Source of the DNA: JALGWN01 sp964598025
GTDB lineage: Bacteria > Arandabacterota > Arandabacteria > Arandabacterales > Arandabacteraceae
Reading direction: 5' to 3'
Assembly: GCA_964598025.1 (NCBI GenBank)
Contig: CAZRAU010000006.1
Coordinates: 7,920 to 71,919, forward strand
Length of the DNA: 64,000 bases
A model generated the notes under the pieces. The model saw nothing but the letters and a program-made list of their open reading frames with translations. It ran no database searches and had not been told where the DNA came from. The translations under genes and the position numbers were made by a program. Shown piece after piece: positions 17,137-25,080 of this stretch (position 1 is its first letter; every line of letters starts with the position of its first letter).

Positions 17137-17631
17137 TTGGATGCAATAGAAGCACTGAAGTCAAGAAGAAGTGTCAGGGTCTATGAGGAGAAACCTGTCC
17201 CCAAGGAGATAATCGTGGAGATCATAGACACTGCGAGGCTTGCCCCGTCCGCCAACAACATCCAACCGTGGGAGTTCGTGGTCGTGACGGAACCGGAGAC
17301 CAGGAGGAAGATAGCCGCTCTTACCGATTACGGGACGTTCATCGCCCAGTCGGGTGCTTGTGTCGCGGTGTTCGCCAAGGGGGTGAAACACTATCTCGAA
17401 GACGGTTCGGCCGCGACTGAGAACATTCTGGTGGCGGCACATGCCTTGGGTCTAGGCACGTGCTGGGTGGCCGGTTATAAGAAGGACTATGCCGGACCCG
17501 TAGCGAGGCTTCTAGGTATCCCGGACGGCCATTATCTGGTAGCCCTGATCTCGTTGGGATACCCGGCGGAGAAGCCTGAGGCCCACGGCAAGCGGGAGCT
17601 TGCCGATGTGCTCCACTGGGAGAGGTTCTAG
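17137..17631 (+). CDS. Nitroreductase family protein
   Basis: 164 residues starting at TTG 17137 behind GGGAGGTGG. DAIEALKSRRSVRVYEEKPVP is the canonical N-terminus of the FMN-dependent nitroreductase fold; LAPSANNIQPWEFVVV and LGLGTCWVAGY are the other FMN-contact stretches. Members reduce nitroaromatics, quinones or flavins with NAD(P)H and usually form dimers. It is on the short side for the family. A thiamine-binding protein follows 55 bases later on the same strand. Confidence 0.9.
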   Translation: MDAIEALKSRRSVRVYEEKPVPKEIIVEIIDTARLAPSANNIQPWEFVVVTEPETRRKIAALTDYGTFIAQSGACVAVFAKGVKHYLEDGSAATENILVAAHALGLGTCWVAGYKKDYAGPVARLLGIPDGHYLVALISLGYPAEKPEAHGKRELADVLHWERF

Positions 17632-17686
17632 AGGCCCGGACTGTTCACGAAGCGTGTGTGAAGATCCGGGCCACAGGGGGTGGACC

Positions 17687-17983
17687 ATGGCGGTAGCGGA
17701 GATCAGCGTGGTTCCGGTAGGTACCGGAAACGCCAGCATAAGCGACTACGTTGCAAGGGCCTTCAAGATCGTGAAGGAAAGCGGTCTCAAGTACGAACTC
17801 TCCTCGATGGCCACGAATCTAGAGGGTGACATACCCGACATCATGGAGGTGGCAAGGAAGATCCACGAGAGCGCTTTCGAGCAAGGTGCGGTCAGAGTAC
17901 TTACCTCGCTCAAAATAGACGACAGGCGCGACAAACCGCTGACCATGGACGGCAAGCGAGATGCGGTGATGAAAAGGGTGTGA
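17687..17983 (+). CDS. MTH1187/YkoF-type thiamine-binding protein
   Basis: 98 residues. EISVVPVGTGNASISDYVARAFKIV, GLKYELSSMATNLEGDI and a C-terminal SLKIDDRRDKP mark the small ferredoxin-like MTH1187 family (formerly DUF77), structurally related to YkoF, which binds thiamine or its pyrimidine part. ATG 17687 has AGGGGG upstream; a longer frame from 17600 only runs through the tail of the nitroreductase. No thiamine gene or TPP riboswitch is visible nearby, so ligand identity is inferred from family only. Confidence 0.85.
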   Translation: MAVAEISVVPVGTGNASISDYVARAFKIVKESGLKYELSSMATNLEGDIPDIMEVARKIHESAFEQGAVRVLTSLKIDDRRDKPLTMDGKRDAVMKRV

Positions 17984-18007
17984 CCCGGTGCCCACCCCGC
18001 CACCTCG

Positions 18008-18052
18008 GCATTGCAGGTTTCTTGCCGAAGCATGACCGGCCACCTGCAATGC
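18008..18052. repeat. Perfect 11-bp inverted repeat between convergent genes
   Basis: GCATTGCAGGT (18008-18018) and ACCTGCAATGC (18042-18052) flank 23 bases. It could form a long-loop hairpin ending either transcript, but there is no U-tract. Confidence 0.5.
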
Positions 18053-18117
18053 ACGGGACTCGGGCGTTATCACACTGGGGTGGGGGCTATGCGAAGCTGC
18101 CTGAACCTCTATGGTCG

Positions 18118-18699
18118 TCAGGGTGTGGTGCCTGGCTTGAAGGTCCGGGTGCTCGTGAGCTTGTTATCCCGGAATATGAACTGCTTACCGTCCTCCGCAT
18201 AGATCCATCTCTCAACCACTGCTCCGGCTCTGTCCTCACGATAGCGATTTGAAGGGTTGCCATAGGTATCGTAGATTTCCTTCTTGTCGCCCTCGAGTCC
18301 CGCGACCCAGTACGCCGCCCTGAATTCCCGCCTGTCCCGTTTGCCGTGGACTTCAATCAGGGTCTCAAGCAGCTCTTCGCGAGTCATCTCCTTCGGAGGG
18401 GTTGGCCCTGCCTCTGCAGGCACCGCTTCCTCCTCCGTAGGGGTTACTTCAGCCTCGGAAGTAGTATCCGCTTTGGGATTAACCACATCTTCCAGATGGA
18501 CTCCCTCTTCCGGGGCAATCTCCTCTTCCGGAGCAAGCTCTTCCTCGGGAGCGATCTCCCCTTCGGGGGTCACCTCCTCCTCGGCTGTAAGGTCCTCTTC
18601 TTCGGAGGGGCTTTTGGTGTCCCGGGCAAGGGACTGACCACAAAAGGCCAAACCAAGAATCAGCAGCAGAGACAGGAACGCGACTTCAAGCTTCATCAT
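18118..18699 (-). CDS. Exported protein with Glu-rich repeats and a small C-terminal domain
   Basis: 193 residues. The signal peptide (about 1-25) is followed by a highly acidic low-complexity stretch (about 30-95) built from units like APEEE and TPEGE. The last 85 residues look globular: YDTYGNPSNRY, VERWIY, QFIFRDNKL. The pattern YGxP...W.Y....F....L loosely recalls the SmpA/BamE fold, but I would not assign it. A promoter TTGAAC-17-TATCCT lies just upstream and GGGAGGG serves as ribosome site. It is likely periplasmic, with the acidic region acting as a flexible spacer or cation binder. Confidence 0.8.
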   Translation of the reverse strand: MMKLEVAFLSLLLILGLAFCGQSLARDTKSPSEEEDLTAEEEVTPEGEIAPEEELAPEEEIAPEEGVHLEDVVNPKADTTSEAEVTPTEEEAVPAEAGPTPPKEMTREELLETLIEVHGKRDRREFRAAYWVAGLEGDKKEIYDTYGNPSNRYREDRAGAVVERWIYAEDGKQFIFRDNKLTSTRTFKPGTTP

Positions 18700-18721
18700 G
18701 ACTCATCCCTCCCACACCAGT

Positions 18722-18750
18722 AGGATATCACATCCGCCGGATCGGTTCAA
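18722..18750 (-). promoter_or_regulatory. Promoter for the Glu-rich exported protein
   Basis: Minus strand: TTGAAC (18745-18750), 17-bp spacer, TATCCT (18722-18727), ending about 20 bases before the ATG at 18699. Confidence 0.6.
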
Positions 18751-18829
18751 TGCTGTCCATCAAAGGTCTACTATGAATGACATCGGGAATAGGAACAGAC
18801 AACTTGACCCGATATGGCACATCCCCCAC

Positions 18830-19054
18830 TCACATGGCACCTCTCCACACCTGCGGGGATTCAGGCGGCTTCGGTTCCGGCTGCTCGTCCTGAGCGGGCT
18901 CTGCCGCAGTTTCAACACTAATGGGCTCTGCCGTGAGGACCATTTCCACCTCGGCCGGCCGCAATGACCTGACGACCGACGAAATGAAGAGGTAGGACAC
19001 CACGACCAGAGCGATGATGACCAGATATCCTCTGAAAGAGCTGCTCCTGCTCAT
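18830..19054 (-). CDS. Small single-pass membrane protein, last gene of the minor-pilin operon
   Basis: 74 residues: one transmembrane helix (about 10-31, YLVIIALVVVSYLFISSVV) and a Pro/Glu-rich extracytoplasmic tail. It overlaps the stop of the preceding PilX-like gene by 4 bases, so it is translationally coupled to the pilin operon. I do not recognise a family. A helper of pilus assembly is inferred from position only. Confidence 0.65.
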   Translation of the reverse strand: MSRSSSFRGYLVIIALVVVSYLFISSVVRSLRPAEVEMVLTAEPISVETAAEPAQDEQPEPKPPESPQVWRGAM

Positions 19055-20676
19055 ACCTCCCTCCAGACTGTAGTATGCGGTACCGGCCTATCTATCTTGA
19101 ACACAGAGGTGAGCGGGTAATATGGGGGTTCGAGGCCTCTACGGTCGTAGCTGAAGTGCCTTCCGTATCCTGTACTGGAACCATAACTTGTGAATGTTCC
19201 AAAAGCGCCGTAGTACCGCTGCACGGCGCCGCCTCGCAGATGTACCTGGCCCCTGTAGCCACCGTGATTGTAATTGTCCACTTTGAAAGCGCCGTCTTCG
19301 CCGGCCGCAAACACGAATGCATCGATCATCAGCTCGTTGGGTGCCGATGTGGTTATCCTGACATCACCCCCGGAGGAGTAAAGCCCGAGAATCCCGACCC
19401 CGTTCTCGATATCCTCGTAGACAATATCGCTCTCTACAAGTATGTCGTCCTCGGCGGTGACGGTCACCTGGGTATCTTCTTCTATGGTCGGGACCGGAGC
19501 GCCGCTCACCCTTGGCCCTCCTCCGACCTGTTGCATGCTCCCGGTGCCGTATATCATCCCTCGGGGTAGACCCGCATAGAACGTGGAATCCGTGCCGGCA
19601 TAAACCTTGGTTCGGTTGTTTTTCTTATCGAGGACCACTGTCTTTGTGGTGCCGTTGTCATGGATCAGCAGGTAGTTCTGGAATCCATCAGCATCGATTG
19701 AGAACTTGAGCTTGTCCAGATCGCCGACCACGTATATGCCGCCTTTGACGGACGTGGTGTCGTTCGGCACGTAGATCCCCTCAGGGATGGGCGCGGGATC
19801 GAGCGGATCCAACCCTAGCGCTGTCTTCCTCTGGGCAGTTGAGAGTTCCGCGGTATTCGTCGCTGAGTAACCGAGCGCCGCCCTCTCCTGACTGAAGGAG
19901 TTCTCAGGCAAAGCGATCTCGTCGACACCTCGGTCGAAGCCCCCATAAAAATTGGGCACATCCCGGTCTCCATTTCGGTCCGCATTGAGGTTTATGGGGT
20001 GGCCGTTATTGTAATAGGATGCCGTCAGAGGTACGGATGTCACAAGATCCTCGAAGGTCGGGAAGTAGGCGAACCTCAGTCTCCCGTTACTGTGCACACG
20101 ACCGTCGAAGTAGCCGGTCGTGTGGAACCAGATCTCGGAGCCTTCCGGCGTATAGTGAACATCTGTGAATACCAGATAGTCGGCGAACGAGCCTCGGGAC
20201 GCGCTGAGTCTGAGGACGCCCTTGGATACTATGTTGCTGCTGCCGCCGAGGAATGAGTTTCCCGTCGCAACCGAGACATAGTTGTAGTTAAATGTCTGGC
20301 TGGTCGAAATGAGCATGCTGTCGGCGAACTCGAACGTGGTGACTGCCCCGAAACCAAGATCATCGCTTTCATAGCTCAGCCCCCCGGAGGGAAAGAAATC
20401 AAGGGGGTCGGTTATTATCGGTCCGGTTCCGGACCAGACGCCCATCAAGCTCTCCATCCTGGCCTGGCTGAAGTCGGTCATCTGTTGTTTGGCCACCTCG
20501 ACGGCTGAATCGCAGCTATAAAGGGCCTGCTTCGCGACTCTGTCGTTAAGCGTTATGCCCTTCTCCGTAACGGACAGGCTTACGATGGCCACGACCATGC
20601 CGGAGATGAGCATGGTGAGGACGAGCGCGATGACGAGCGCGGTGCCCGATTCCCCTTTGAGTACTGAGTGTCCCAT
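19051..20676 (-). CDS. PilX-like minor pilin / pilus assembly protein
   Basis: 541 residues. The start at 20676 follows GAGGTG, one base after the stop of the PilW-like gene. GESGTALVIALVLTMLISGMVVAIVSLS (about 8-35) is the hydrophobic N-terminal helix typical of PilX-type proteins. The long remainder is beta-rich with Gly/Tyr-rich segments (GSIQQVGGGPRVSG-like, EDDILVESDIVYED), reminiscent of the large C-terminal domain seen in PilX-like proteins of deep-branching bacteria. It is the fourth gene of a five-gene operon. In type IV pili, minor pilins prime assembly and form the tip complex. Confidence 0.75.
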   Translation of the reverse strand: MGHSVLKGESGTALVIALVLTMLISGMVVAIVSLSVTEKGITLNDRVAKQALYSCDSAVEVAKQQMTDFSQARMESLMGVWSGTGPIITDPLDFFPSGGLSYESDDLGFGAVTTFEFADSMLISTSQTFNYNYVSVATGNSFLGGSSNIVSKGVLRLSASRGSFADYLVFTDVHYTPEGSEIWFHTTGYFDGRVHSNGRLRFAYFPTFEDLVTSVPLTASYYNNGHPINLNADRNGDRDVPNFYGGFDRGVDEIALPENSFSQERAALGYSATNTAELSTAQRKTALGLDPLDPAPIPEGIYVPNDTTSVKGGIYVVGDLDKLKFSIDADGFQNYLLIHDNGTTKTVVLDKKNNRTKVYAGTDSTFYAGLPRGMIYGTGSMQQVGGGPRVSGAPVPTIEEDTQVTVTAEDDILVESDIVYEDIENGVGILGLYSSGGDVRITTSAPNELMIDAFVFAAGEDGAFKVDNYNHGGYRGQVHLRGGAVQRYYGAFGTFTSYGSSTGYGRHFSYDRRGLEPPYYPLTSVFKIDRPVPHTTVWREV

Positions 20677-20677
20677 T

Positions 20678-21535
20678 TCACAAACACCTCGGTTTTGCAG
20701 TGGAAGAAAGCCTCGTTGTCGGTTTGTCAAGACTCGAATCTGACGACGCCTCTATGGTCAGTATTACCGACTCTATGAGCGATGGGTTGGAGGGATAGGT
20801 CACTATGGTTTGATCCTTGAGCCCGTACTGCAGTTCGAGATGGCGTACATGGTCGCTGATCACCCTGGGTTCCTGTCCTTCTACATGCCGCATGATACTG
20901 CTGCGGTTGCTATCGGAGGTATCGATGTAATAGCTCACCATCTGCATCTTGATGACCTGGCTGTTGACGGGATACCCCCCCGGCGGCCAGTGGCTGTGCC
21001 CGCTTACGATGTTGTAAGGTGAGCTTGTGTCGTGAAAGAGATCTCTCCCTTCTATGCCGGTGATCTGGAAGAGATTCGCAAAAGGGCCGCTTGTCACGGC
21101 TACGAGAGCACCGACCTCGAAGCCGTCATTGCTGTGGACCTCAATGGCATTCTGGGGCAGGAGCATGGGTTGACGGAGGGACGTCTCCACGTCGTCGAGT
21201 TGTCCGAGAATCGTGAGATTCCCGGAGGTATCCGGGTTCACCGGGTACAGAGTCAGCGAATCACCGGATGCATCGGAGGTGACTATGGGTATCGCAAGCC
21301 CGCTCCCGGCCATACGGATCTCGCGGATCAGGAAATCGAGGGCGGATCTCGCGTTCTGCCTTGCCTCAACGGCATTGTAGGTTTTGTCACGGGACTGCTC
21401 GTTTCTGCCCAAAATACCCATGAGAACCCCAATCACCGTCACGAATACCAGCCCGGCAATCATGACTTCAATCAGGGTGAACCCATGTTCGTTCAAGCGC
21501 ATGCGATGCGTGAATCTGCTTTCGTGTCTAGTCAT
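20678..21535 (-). CDS. PilW-like minor pilin (prepilin)
   Basis: About 285 residues. The prepilin site NEHG|FTLIEVMIAGLVFV is near residue 19, with the invariant Glu at +5. The length and the QSRDKTYNAVEARQNARSALDFLIREIRMAG helix fit PilW-like minor pilins. I chose ATG 21535 because GGAAGG is 8 bases upstream; GTG 21544, which overlaps the previous stop, is an alternative. The protein should be cleaved by a prepilin peptidase, not present in the window, and inserted in the inner membrane before assembly. Confidence 0.85.
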   Translation of the reverse strand: MTRHESRFTHRMRLNEHGFTLIEVMIAGLVFVTVIGVLMGILGRNEQSRDKTYNAVEARQNARSALDFLIREIRMAGSGLAIPIVTSDASGDSLTLYPVNPDTSGNLTILGQLDDVETSLRQPMLLPQNAIEVHSNDGFEVGALVAVTSGPFANLFQITGIEGRDLFHDTSSPYNIVSGHSHWPPGGYPVNSQVIKMQMVSYYIDTSDSNRSSIMRHVEGQEPRVISDHVRHLELQYGLKDQTIVTYPSNPSLIESVILTIEASSDSSLDKPTTRLSSTAKPRCL

Positions 21536-21540
21536 TCCAA

Positions 21541-21945
21541 TCACCTTCCGGCGCTAGCGAGCACCGCCCAGAGGCTGACGCTGTCCTGGGAATAAGTGTA
21601 CCAGGCTATCTTGACTATCACCTTCTTACATCCTGCAATGGGTTGGTCTTCATAGACAGTCCAAGTCCTGTCAAAGACGCCGTTGATTGGATTGGCAATG
21701 TCATCATGCACGTAGGTGGCGTCAAGATCGGGGTCATCATATGCAAGTGTGTGGAGATCCTCCAGCTTCTCCTGGGCCATCTGCAGCGCTTTGGTCGTCA
21801 CTCCGGACTTCCCCACATCGCGAGTGGTGCTGGGGAAGATAATGGAGAGCCCCATTATACCGATGGCCACCACAGTGAGTGCGACGACCACCTCTATCAA
21901 TGTGAACCCCTGCTGATTCTTCGTTATCTGCGGTTTTCGCATCAT
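21541..21945 (-). CDS. PilV-like minor pilin (prepilin)
   Basis: 134 residues. NQQG|FTLIEVVVALTVVAIGIMGLSIIFP is a clear class III signal with Glu5. The short QMAQEKLEDLHTLAYDDPD region is typical of PilV/GspI-like proteins. GGAG is 9 bases before the ATG. It sits 6 bases after the GspH/FimT-like gene and ends against the PilW-like gene, so it is co-transcribed. Confidence 0.87.
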   Translation of the reverse strand: MMRKPQITKNQQGFTLIEVVVALTVVAIGIMGLSIIFPSTTRDVGKSGVTTKALQMAQEKLEDLHTLAYDDPDLDATYVHDDIANPINGVFDRTWTVYEDQPIAGCKKVIVKIAWYTYSQDSVSLWAVLASAGR

Positions 21946-21951
21946 GACGGA

Positions 21952-22449
21952 TCACTCCACTCTTGTTTGACCGCTGGCCGTAATCGACACTTTTCTCCTG
22001 CTCATGTGTTCGCTATCCGAGATCTCCACATATCCACCGGTCGTCCCGTCCTTAAGTGTTCCTCTTGGGAAGAAGATCACCACGCCCGCCGGATCCAGGT
22101 TGATGTCGGTAAGGGAGAAGTCGCCACGGAGTTCCCTTGTCCTCACCACTTCCTCACCCGTATCAATCTGCCCGTTTCCGCTGTTTGCCGGCGTACCGGA
22201 ACCGTCGTCTTTGAACTCCGTGTAGCTATTGTCGTCAGTATCGAATAGGACCGAATAGGGTACGGAGCCGGCAATCGCCTTCTGCCTGGCGTGCCAAAGA
22301 TCGGCGGACAGTTGCTTCGTGGTCGCCTTGAGCCCCGCGGATCTGCCGAAAGAGCCCATCGCCATTACCGAGACAGCTGCCAGTATTCCCATTATTGCTA
22401 CGACGACCATCAGCTCGATTATCGTGAAACCTCGCTGTCCTCTTTCCAT
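21952..22449 (-). CDS. GspH/FimT-type pseudopilin, first gene of the minor-pilin operon
   Basis: 165 residues. ATG 22449 has an excellent GGAGGTGG 6 bases upstream. RGQRG|FTIIELMVVVAIMGILAAVSVMAMGSFGR is the prepilin cleavage site and helix, followed by LSADLWHARQKAIAGSVPYSVLFD, typical of GspH/FimT. The C-terminal part (LDPAGVVIFFPRGTLKDGTTGGYVEISD) is the usual beta domain. The promoter just upstream fits sigma-54, which controls pilin genes in many bacteria. Confidence 0.9.
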   Translation of the reverse strand: MERGQRGFTIIELMVVVAIMGILAAVSVMAMGSFGRSAGLKATTKQLSADLWHARQKAIAGSVPYSVLFDTDDNSYTEFKDDGSGTPANSGNGQIDTGEEVVRTRELRGDFSLTDINLDPAGVVIFFPRGTLKDGTTGGYVEISDSEHMSRRKVSITASGQTRVE

Positions 22450-22478
22450 TTGATTCCACCTCCGCTCAGCATGATAAT

Positions 22479-22492
22479 GCAAAGTTCATGCC
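22479..22492 (-). promoter_or_regulatory. Sigma-54-like (-24/-12) promoter of the minor-pilin operon
   Basis: The minus strand reads AGGCATGAACTTTGCA: GG, exactly 10 bases, GC, against consensus TGGCACG-N4-TTGCA with two mismatches. The predicted start near 22468 leaves a leader of about 18 nt with the ribosome site inside it. Confidence 0.6.
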
Positions 22493-22971
22493 TGGTAGGT
22501 CACAGGGATATCCCGCTCTGGGACATCCCTCGCGTTCGCCAATCGCCCGGGGCCGATGAGTCCGGCACATCCGAACATGATGTCGGGATTTTTGGCGGTG
22601 AATTGCAGTCCTGTTGGTATTCTTGGTGAAGTCTGCCCCGAATCGCCGACGTCCGGCACCAGCTGGCTCAGCTGAGCAGGCCAAAGGGATCTGCGCCGGT
22701 ACGATCGTGGGCCGTGCTCTTCGCACTGCAGCAGTGCATAATGCATCTGCCCTCATCTCGCAGATTGCATCGCGACTGAGTGCAGTCTGACCGTGAGGCA
22801 TCATCCGAGCGGGCCGACAGGAAGGCCGGGCACCGACGTGACAATCCCGATTGACACGCCGTGCTTCGGAATGTTCTTGACTGAAGGCGTCCCCTGGTGG
22901 AACATAATCAATGTCGGTAAGAAGGAGGACCAGTCCTGCCCGGAGGAATCCCCAAAGAACTGAGAGTAAGT
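22493..22971. other. Gene-free stretch upstream of two divergent genes
   Basis: About 480 bases with no frame I believe. It may hold enhancer sites for the sigma-54-like promoter. One perfect inverted repeat, GCACTGC-A-GCAGTGC (22723-22737), is visible. A TTGACT near 22890 has CATAAT only at 20-bp spacing, so it is a poor promoter. Confidence 0.45.
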
Positions 22972-23517
22972 GTGCTCACCGTCTTCGGAGTGCTCTCCAC
23001 GATCGGCATCGGACTGATGCTCCACCGTATCCCGGCCCTTGGCCGGTTGGTTCTCAAAGGTCAGAACGCATTTGTGATCTTCAACATCTATGGGTTGGCC
23101 TTCTCCCTGATCGGCTCCGCCTCAACGGTTATGCGCAGGAGGGACACGACCATCCTGATTCTCGCAGCAACTGTAATGTGGGGCATCTTTATGGCTAGAG
23201 GGATGTCCTCAGAAATGATACGCTTCCTTCTCTTCGCCGCGCTCATAACCATAGGGCTTCGGATCGGTGGGCGACGAGTGGCGATGGCTTCGAGTGCGGC
23301 CAGGATAGGTTTGAACACCCTGATTGGAGGCGCAATGGCGGGGATTGGTGGCATGATATACTACGGTGTGGGGGGGCTTCTTGGGGCGCCCGATGCTGCT
23401 ACTGCCGGGGGTGTGGCCGTGGGCCTTCTCTGGGGTCTCTCACTTGGGGTGGCGGTCAACCTGGGTGTGGTTTCAGGCAGCGAGGTGGTGGATTGCATAG
23501 CCGGGAAGGCAAGATAG
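22972..23517 (+). CDS. Multi-pass membrane protein of unknown function
   Basis: 181 residues, about five hydrophobic helices (LTVFGVLSTIGIGLML, FNIYGLAFSLIGSA, ILILAATVMWGIFM, FLLFAALITIGL, and two Gly-rich helices in the C-terminal third). No family recognised. The start is uncertain: GTG 22972 is the first standard start, but the nearest GGAGG (22942) is 25 bases upstream, so the N-terminus may be mis-set. The 3' end overlaps the DUF72 gene by 25 bases. Confidence 0.6.
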   Translation: MLTVFGVLSTIGIGLMLHRIPALGRLVLKGQNAFVIFNIYGLAFSLIGSASTVMRRRDTTILILAATVMWGIFMARGMSSEMIRFLLFAALITIGLRIGGRRVAMASSAARIGLNTLIGGAMAGIGGMIYYGVGGLLGAPDAATAGGVAVGLLWGLSLGVAVNLGVVSGSEVVDCIAGKAR

Positions 23518-24284
23518 TAGTCGGGACCTCCGGTTACAGCTTCGATGACTGGGTGGGGACCTTCTATCCCGAACGGACCAAAAAGGGAGACATGCTGAAG
23601 GAGTATTCGAAGCACTTCAGTTGTGTGGAGGTCAACTCGACCTATTACAGAATCCCACACCCTGTGGTTCTCAGGCGAATGGAAGAGAAGACCCCGCCCG
23701 GGTTTGAATTCGTCATAAAAGCCAATCAAGAGATGACTCATAAGGGGTCCAGGGATATTGCTCTCTATCGGGGTTTCATGGATGCAATCCGGCCGATCAT
23801 AGAGGCCGGCAAGTTCCAAGGCGTGATTGCCCAGTTCCCCTGGGGCTTCAAGCATTCAGTCGAGAATCTCGCCCATCTCAAGTTCCTCAAGGATCGGTTC
23901 AGCGATTGCCCGCTATTTGTGGAATTTCGTAACCGCAGTTGGATCACGGAAGATGTCTTTGGGGAACTGGAGAATACCGGTATCGGATACTGCTCGGTTG
24001 ACGAACCGCGGCTCACAACTCTGGTTCCGCCGGTAGCCAGGGTGACCACAAACTTGGGGTACGTGAGGCTCCACGGCAGGAATGCTAAGAACTGGTGGGG
24101 TCGGGGTGGTGGGGACAGATACGACTATCTGTATAGTGAAGAAGAACTCAAGGAATGGGTGGCGAAGATACAGACAATGTCACAGAAGGCCGGGAAGACT
24201 TTCGTTTTCTTCAACAACTGCCATGCCGGGCAGGCTGCTCGCAATGCCCAGCTGATGAAGGATCTTCTGGGCCTCCCACTCTAG
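23493..24284 (+). CDS. DUF72 TIM-barrel protein
   Basis: 263 residues from TTG 23493 behind GAGGTGG. IVVGTSGYSFDDWVGTFYPE, VEVNSTYYRIP, FEFVIKANQEMTH, VIAQFPWGFK, FVEFRNRSW and YVRLHGRN are the signature strands of DUF72 (YecE-like), a TIM barrel of unknown function. Its start lies inside the end of the upstream membrane protein gene, so the two are coupled. A terminator follows at 24301. Confidence 0.92.
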   Translation: MHSREGKIVVGTSGYSFDDWVGTFYPERTKKGDMLKEYSKHFSCVEVNSTYYRIPHPVVLRRMEEKTPPGFEFVIKANQEMTHKGSRDIALYRGFMDAIRPIIEAGKFQGVIAQFPWGFKHSVENLAHLKFLKDRFSDCPLFVEFRNRSWITEDVFGELENTGIGYCSVDEPRLTTLVPPVARVTTNLGYVRLHGRNAKNWWGRGGGDRYDYLYSEEELKEWVAKIQTMSQKAGKTFVFFNNCHAGQAARNAQLMKDLLGLPL

Positions 24285-24300
24285 CCACGTTCAAAAAGCA

Positions 24301-24325
24301 AAGGGAGCCGAATGTCGGCTCCCTT
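24301..24325 (-). terminator. Intrinsic terminator of the dockerin gene
   Basis: Stem AAGGGAGCCGA / TCGGCTCCCTT with an ATG loop. On the minus strand it is followed by GCTTTTTGA. It may also stop the convergent DUF72 transcript less efficiently. Confidence 0.8.
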
Positions 24326-24350
24326 GACTTCTTGTCTTGTGACCCGGCGA

Positions 24351-24938
24351 CTATGGGCAGGCGTGCAGGTAATGCGACGCGAAAGTGACGAAATCGACCA
24401 GGTCCACAATACCATCGCAGTTATAATCACAGCAGGGATCCGCTGTCAAATAGGCAGATGCGAAATTAACGAAATCGACCAGGTTGACAATGCAGTCCCC
24501 ATTGTTGTCAGGGCTCGCGATGAATATGATGTTGCTGGGGTTGAAGACTATTCCTTCGGAGTCTGCACCCCACTGCATATCTCCGCAGCCACCGAAATCA
24601 GTGTAATAGAAAATGGCCTCCCCGTTTATGTCGGTAGTGCCGGTCTGAGGATCCTCACCGGGGCAGAAACAGAAGGGGCCTCCTGTCACAGGGATGGCAT
24701 AGCAGTTGACAATCTTACCCGGAAGCGGGTCGCCGTAGATGTTTCTCACCGTAACGGTTACCTTGACGCGTCCCATGTCGCTTGCCGGGCAAACCACCGC
24801 AGTATTGGGATTGCAAGTGGGTGTGAGTTCTCCGACTGCCACGACGGTGGAGGTGCTAGCCGAAGGAATTCCCGCGGATGCGGCTGTCGCAACCGCCAGA
24901 CTCAGTACAGCCAAAATCGAAATCAGAAGAGTTCTCAT
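24351..24938 (-). CDS. Secreted Ig-like protein with a C-terminal dockerin type I module
   Basis: 195 residues. ATG 24938 has GGAGG 7 bases upstream and opens a signal peptide (MRTLLISILAVLSLAVATAASA). Residues about 45-135 look like a bacterial Ig-like domain (VKVTVTVRNIYGDPLPGKIVNCYA, TDINGEAIFYYTDF). The last 52 residues are a duplicated calcium-binding dockerin: DNNGDCIVNLVDFVNFASAY and DYNCDGIVDLVDFVTFASHY, each with the Asp/Asn EF-hand-like loop. Dockerins normally bind cohesins; none is encoded here. In this kind of genome lone dockerin repeats are often found at the ends of secreted proteins. Confidence 0.88.
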   Translation of the reverse strand: MRTLLISILAVLSLAVATAASAGIPSASTSTVVAVGELTPTCNPNTAVVCPASDMGRVKVTVTVRNIYGDPLPGKIVNCYAIPVTGGPFCFCPGEDPQTGTTDINGEAIFYYTDFGGCGDMQWGADSEGIVFNPSNIIFIASPDNNGDCIVNLVDFVNFASAYLTADPCCDYNCDGIVDLVDFVTFASHYLHACP

Positions 24939-25050
24939 TACTTTACCTCCATCTTGGTTGCCCTTTCCCAAAGTTCCCTGTCCTGGATACGCACCTCCCT
25001 TCCGCCAATTACAACTCGAGAATCGATATCTCTATTCAATGTCATTTTAA

Positions 25051-25080
25051 AGCATACCATAATTAAACACGTATTGTCAA
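25051..25080 (-). promoter_or_regulatory. Promoter for the dockerin protein gene
   Basis: Minus strand: TTGACA (25075-25080), 18-bp spacer, TATGCT (25051-25056), in a GCTTGACA context. Leader of about 105 nt to the start at 24938. Confidence 0.7.

Noticed and set aside
17137..17983. TPP riboswitch near the thiamine-binding protein
   Set aside because: No CTGAGA...ACCTGATCTGGATAATGCC-type core is visible upstream.
22885..22920. TTGACT...CATAAT as a sigma-70 promoter for the membrane protein at 22972
   Set aside because: Spacer of 20 bases is too long and the -10 is poor.
22466..23025. Short minus-strand frames in the gap before the membrane protein
   Set aside because: No ribosome sites, no hydrophobic or conserved pattern, and one overlaps the pilin promoter.
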